Below are positions 62,057-64,000 of a stretch of 64,000 nucleotides of DNA, piece after piece. The position numbers and the translations under genes were made by a program. Within the stretch, counting starts at the first letter, position 1. Each line of letters starts with the position of its first letter. The notes beneath the pieces were generated by a model, which saw nothing but the letters and a program-made list of their open reading frames with translations, ran no database searches and had not been told where the DNA came from. Source of the stretch: Variovorax sp. 770b2 (GTDB taxonomy: Bacteria > Pseudomonadota > Gammaproteobacteria > Burkholderiales > Burkholderiaceae_C); assembly GCF_900115685.1 (NCBI RefSeq), contig NZ_FOXJ01000004.1, positions 334,985 through 398,984 on the forward strand. Direction: 5' to 3'.

Positions 62057-63147
62057 AACGCCTGCGCATCCTGACCGGCCAGCACGTCGGCGCGCATCTG
62101 GATCTCTCCCAGGGGTCCCATGTCATCGGCGCCCACAGCGACGCCGACGTCGTGATCACCGATTGGTCATTCGCACCGGTCTTGCTGTGCGTGTCCGGCG
62201 AATCCGTCACCGCCAGCTGGCAGGAGACACCGCCGGCCGATGCCGAAGGCGCCGGGCGCAAGCCGGTCGAGCGAAGCATGGTTCTCGCCGAGCTCGCGCC
62301 GCGGGAATTCGATGGAATCGTGTTGTGCGTGGGTCCGCGCAAGAGGCCCTGGCCCAATGACGTGCAATTGCTCTCGGCCGTGTTTTCACCACCTCGAAAG
62401 AGTGTGGTGCGCTGGGTTCGGGAGGGGCCATTCGCAAGACTCCTGCCTTGGCTCTTCACCGCGGCGATGGCGGCTTCCATCGGGCTCCTGTGGCCCGGAT
62501 TCGAGGCAAGGTCGCAATCGGTTCCCGAGCCGACACTCGAGGAGGCGAGGGTCATTCTTCAGCGCGCCCTCGACAAGGTATCGCCGGGCGAGCTGACTGC
62601 GTCGATCGAGCTTCGAACCATCTATGTGAATGGCCTTGTCGAAGATGGCCAGCACGCCGCGGCGGCGCGCGCAACGCTAGCCGCCGCGCGTGTTCCCTAC
62701 ACGGTCGTGTCCCGTTTTGCCGTGGCCACCGACATTGCTGAAACCATTCGCGGCGCGGCGGGGCTGATGAATGCAAGCGTGCGTCACAACGGCGGAGGCG
62801 TATTCAGCGTGGTGGCCGACGTGACCGACGAGCGCGCCGCACGTGCATCCATCGATCGCATCGGTGCCGACCTTTCACCTGTGGTGAAGACGATCAACGC
62901 GAGCTTGTCGAAGACCCTCGGCAACGATCCGATGGGTCCGATCCTCTCTCGCATGGACCAGGACCGCCTGTCGGTCGTCCAGACCCGCGACGGCGTCAAG
63001 CACATTGCAATGGCTGGCGCCTTGCTGGAGGTCGACCTGAACGATTCCGCACCTGTTTCCGAAATACCGGCTGCACTCGCCGCATCGGCCCGACCCGGGA
63101 CGACGAGTGACTCCCCAGCCCTCCCCCGCAAAGGAAAGACACCATGA
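62053..63147 (+). CDS. sctD: Type III secretion inner-membrane ring protein SctD (HrpD5/HrpW type)
   Basis: 364 residues from ATG 62053, overlapping the sctC stop (ATGA); an in-frame ATG twelve bases earlier is also possible. Residues 1-100 form the cytoplasmic FHA-like domain (MKRLRILTGQHVGAHLDLSQGSHVIG, SDADVVITDWSF). One transmembrane helix lies at 131-149 (LPWLFTAAMAASIGLLWPG). The periplasmic part has ring-building motifs. SctD forms the outer of the two inner-membrane rings and binds the secretin from below, so coupling to sctC makes functional sense. The next gene overlaps by four bases. Confidence 0.88.
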   Translation: MKRLRILTGQHVGAHLDLSQGSHVIGAHSDADVVITDWSFAPVLLCVSGESVTASWQETPPADAEGAGRKPVERSMVLAELAPREFDGIVLCVGPRKRPWPNDVQLLSAVFSPPRKSVVRWVREGPFARLLPWLFTAAMAASIGLLWPGFEARSQSVPEPTLEEARVILQRALDKVSPGELTASIELRTIYVNGLVEDGQHAAAARATLAAARVPYTVVSRFAVATDIAETIRGAAGLMNASVRHNGGGVFSVVADVTDERAARASIDRIGADLSPVVKTINASLSKTLGNDPMGPILSRMDQDRLSVVQTRDGVKHIAMAGALLEVDLNDSAPVSEIPAALAASARPGTTSDSPALPRKGKTP

Positions 63148-63419
63148 CCACCACCGAAGCATTGAACCCACCAGCCAGCCTTATCGACGACTTCAAGGAT
63201 CTGCAGACAACCATCCTTCAGGACATTGAGGGAAGCAAGACGCGTGAACTCGTCGAGTACTTCGGCCAGGCGGAATTGAAGAGCCGCGAAATGCAACTGC
63301 GCACGGTCGACTATGGCCAGAAACAGCATGCCCAATTGCTGTGCGACGCATTCGCGGCCTCATCGCGGATTCTTCTGATGGCTTGGCGCAAGGCCCACGG
63401 CGCGGAGTTGCACGTCTGA
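63144..63419 (+). CDS. Small T3S accessory protein (HrpD6-like position)
   Basis: 91 residues; the ATG overlaps the sctD stop. It is all-helical and polar (LIDDFKDLQTTILQDIEGSKTRELVEYF; QLLCDAFAASSRILLMAWRKAHG), with no signal peptide. In Xanthomonas hrpD5 (sctD) is followed by hrpD6, a similarly small protein needed for secretion, so this is a candidate counterpart. The sequence similarity cannot be judged here. A role as needle/inner-rod component or cytoplasmic accessory is equally open. Confidence 0.55.
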   Translation: MTTTEALNPPASLIDDFKDLQTTILQDIEGSKTRELVEYFGQAELKSREMQLRTVDYGQKQHAQLLCDAFAASSRILLMAWRKAHGAELHV

Positions 63420-63460
63420 ACGCCAGGCCTTTCACCGACGAACACACCAGGAATTTCACG

Positions 63461-63910
63461 ATGAATGTCGCAGCCCAGTACGGTCTTCCTCTCTCGCCCG
63501 CGCCACTGCCGGCGCAGCCACAGCGCAGTTCCGCCGCGTACCAAGTCGAACTGGTGCGCAGGCTGGTTTCCACCATGATGGTCGGCCAGATGCACGCGCA
63601 GTTCGACGATGTTGCATACCTTTTTCGCACGCTCTCGACGATGCTGGGGGACAACAGGCATCTGCGCATCACCTTGGCGCTCGCGAGCGCTATCGGTGGC
63701 GAGACGCAACCGGCGCGTGAACTGCTCACTGAGGGCATGGACGATTGGCCGGGCGCAGAGAGCGCCAAGATCTCCGTGGCTCTGGCATTGAAGATTGCCG
63801 GAGACCCAGAGTGGATTCGCCTGTGCGAGGAGACCTTGGCCGTCAGTAACGACGGCGACGCGCGGCGCTTTGCGCGACAGCTGCTGGATCAAGCTGATTC
63901 AAGAACCTAA
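63461..63910 (+). CDS. HrpB1/HrpK-family TPR protein (copy 4)
   Basis: 149 residues from ATG 63461 (MNVAAQYGLPLSP), with AGGA nine bases upstream. Helical TPR-like: YQVELVRRLVSTMMVGQMHAQFDDVAYLFRTLSTMLGDNRHLRITLALA, then AIGGETQPARELLTEG and ALKIAGDPEWIRLCEETLA, where GDPEW matches the GDPAW block of HrpB1. Of the four copies this one, inside the sctC-sctD operon, is the best candidate for the structural HrpB1 orthologue required for secretion. It lies 41 bases after the small gene before it. Confidence 0.7.
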   Translation: MNVAAQYGLPLSPAPLPAQPQRSSAAYQVELVRRLVSTMMVGQMHAQFDDVAYLFRTLSTMLGDNRHLRITLALASAIGGETQPARELLTEGMDDWPGAESAKISVALALKIAGDPEWIRLCEETLAVSNDGDARRFARQLLDQADSRT

Positions 63911-63932
63911 GCGCCTTTCACAGCCGGCGCTT
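63909..63932 (+). terminator. Hairpin after the T3S operon
   Basis: AAGCGCC and GGCGCTT form a perfect 7-bp stem around a 10-base loop, starting inside the TAA of the last gene. No T-run follows, so it may be a transcript-stabilising hairpin or a weak terminator rather than a classic intrinsic terminator. The last 68 bases of the window show no gene. Confidence 0.35.
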
Positions 63933-64000
63933 GTGGGGCATGTGCTCATCGAGCACGCGCGCCGAATGGCTGTATTTTCATCAACCCGAAAGTTTTTTCA

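Noticed and set aside
1..64000. CRISPR arrays, tRNA and rRNA genes, riboswitches
   Set aside because: No regularly spaced short repeats, cloverleaf-like tRNA sequence or rRNA segment was noticed on either strand.

Overview
The window is high-GC DNA that reads like a plant-associated betaproteobacterium, most likely in or near the Comamonadaceae (Acidovorax, Xylophilus or Variovorax type). This placement is inference from the gene families, the minor-pilin gene order and the Hrp2-style promoters; no rRNA or housekeeping marker is present. The dominant theme is a type III secretion (T3S) accessory region: a secretin/inner-ring operon at the right edge, HrpF/translocator-like proteins, at least seven probable effectors, chaperones, and a two-component system. 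Ten perfect plant-inducible-promoter (PIP) boxes of the form TTCGB-N15-TTCGB lie upstream of these genes, most with a YANNNT -10 element 30-32 bases further on. The genes are therefore probably one regulon under an AraC-type HrpX/HrpB activator, which is not itself in the window.

Left part (1-9.9 kb): truncated MBOAT acyltransferase, trypsin-like protease, lipoprotein, then two PIP-driven minus-strand units. One is a PI-kinase/protein-kinase-like effector with a 208-residue partner; the other is a 1182-residue unrecognised effector. From 10.0 to 16.7 kb there is an ordinary sugar module: ribose/fructose-type ABC transporter (binding protein, permease, ATPase), LacI repressor with two adjacent operators, xylulokinase and AraC regulator. 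A decayed second sugar ABC transporter and a LivJ-like binding protein follow.

Middle part (19.2-38.1 kb): the effector island. It holds a D-glutamate cyclase/glutamate racemase fusion with its own CesT-type chaperone, a YopJ-family acetyltransferase, an unknown 388-residue effector candidate with a J-domain-only protein, a low-GC papain-like (Tox-PL) protein, a translocator-like protein with a HrpB1-like TPR partner, a divergent second HrpB1-like gene, a harpin-like lytic transglycosylase and a 1080-residue ankyrin effector. A further small effector candidate is translationally coupled to a 41-codon gene. Decayed ring-hydroxylating dioxygenase genes and IS3/IS66 scraps lie between them.

Right part (39.2-64 kb): OmpR-type response regulator with a soluble TPR histidine kinase, third HrpB1-like gene, HrpF-like translocon protein with its two N-terminal repeats, another membrane-associated effector candidate, a complete minor type IV pilin operon (pilV-pilW-pilX-pilY1-pilE-fimT), and finally a PIP-driven operon: regulated SAM methyltransferase, sctC, sctD, a small T3S protein and a fourth HrpB1-like gene. 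The most novel-looking items are the D-glutamate cyclase/racemase effector and the methyltransferase that opens the secretin operon.
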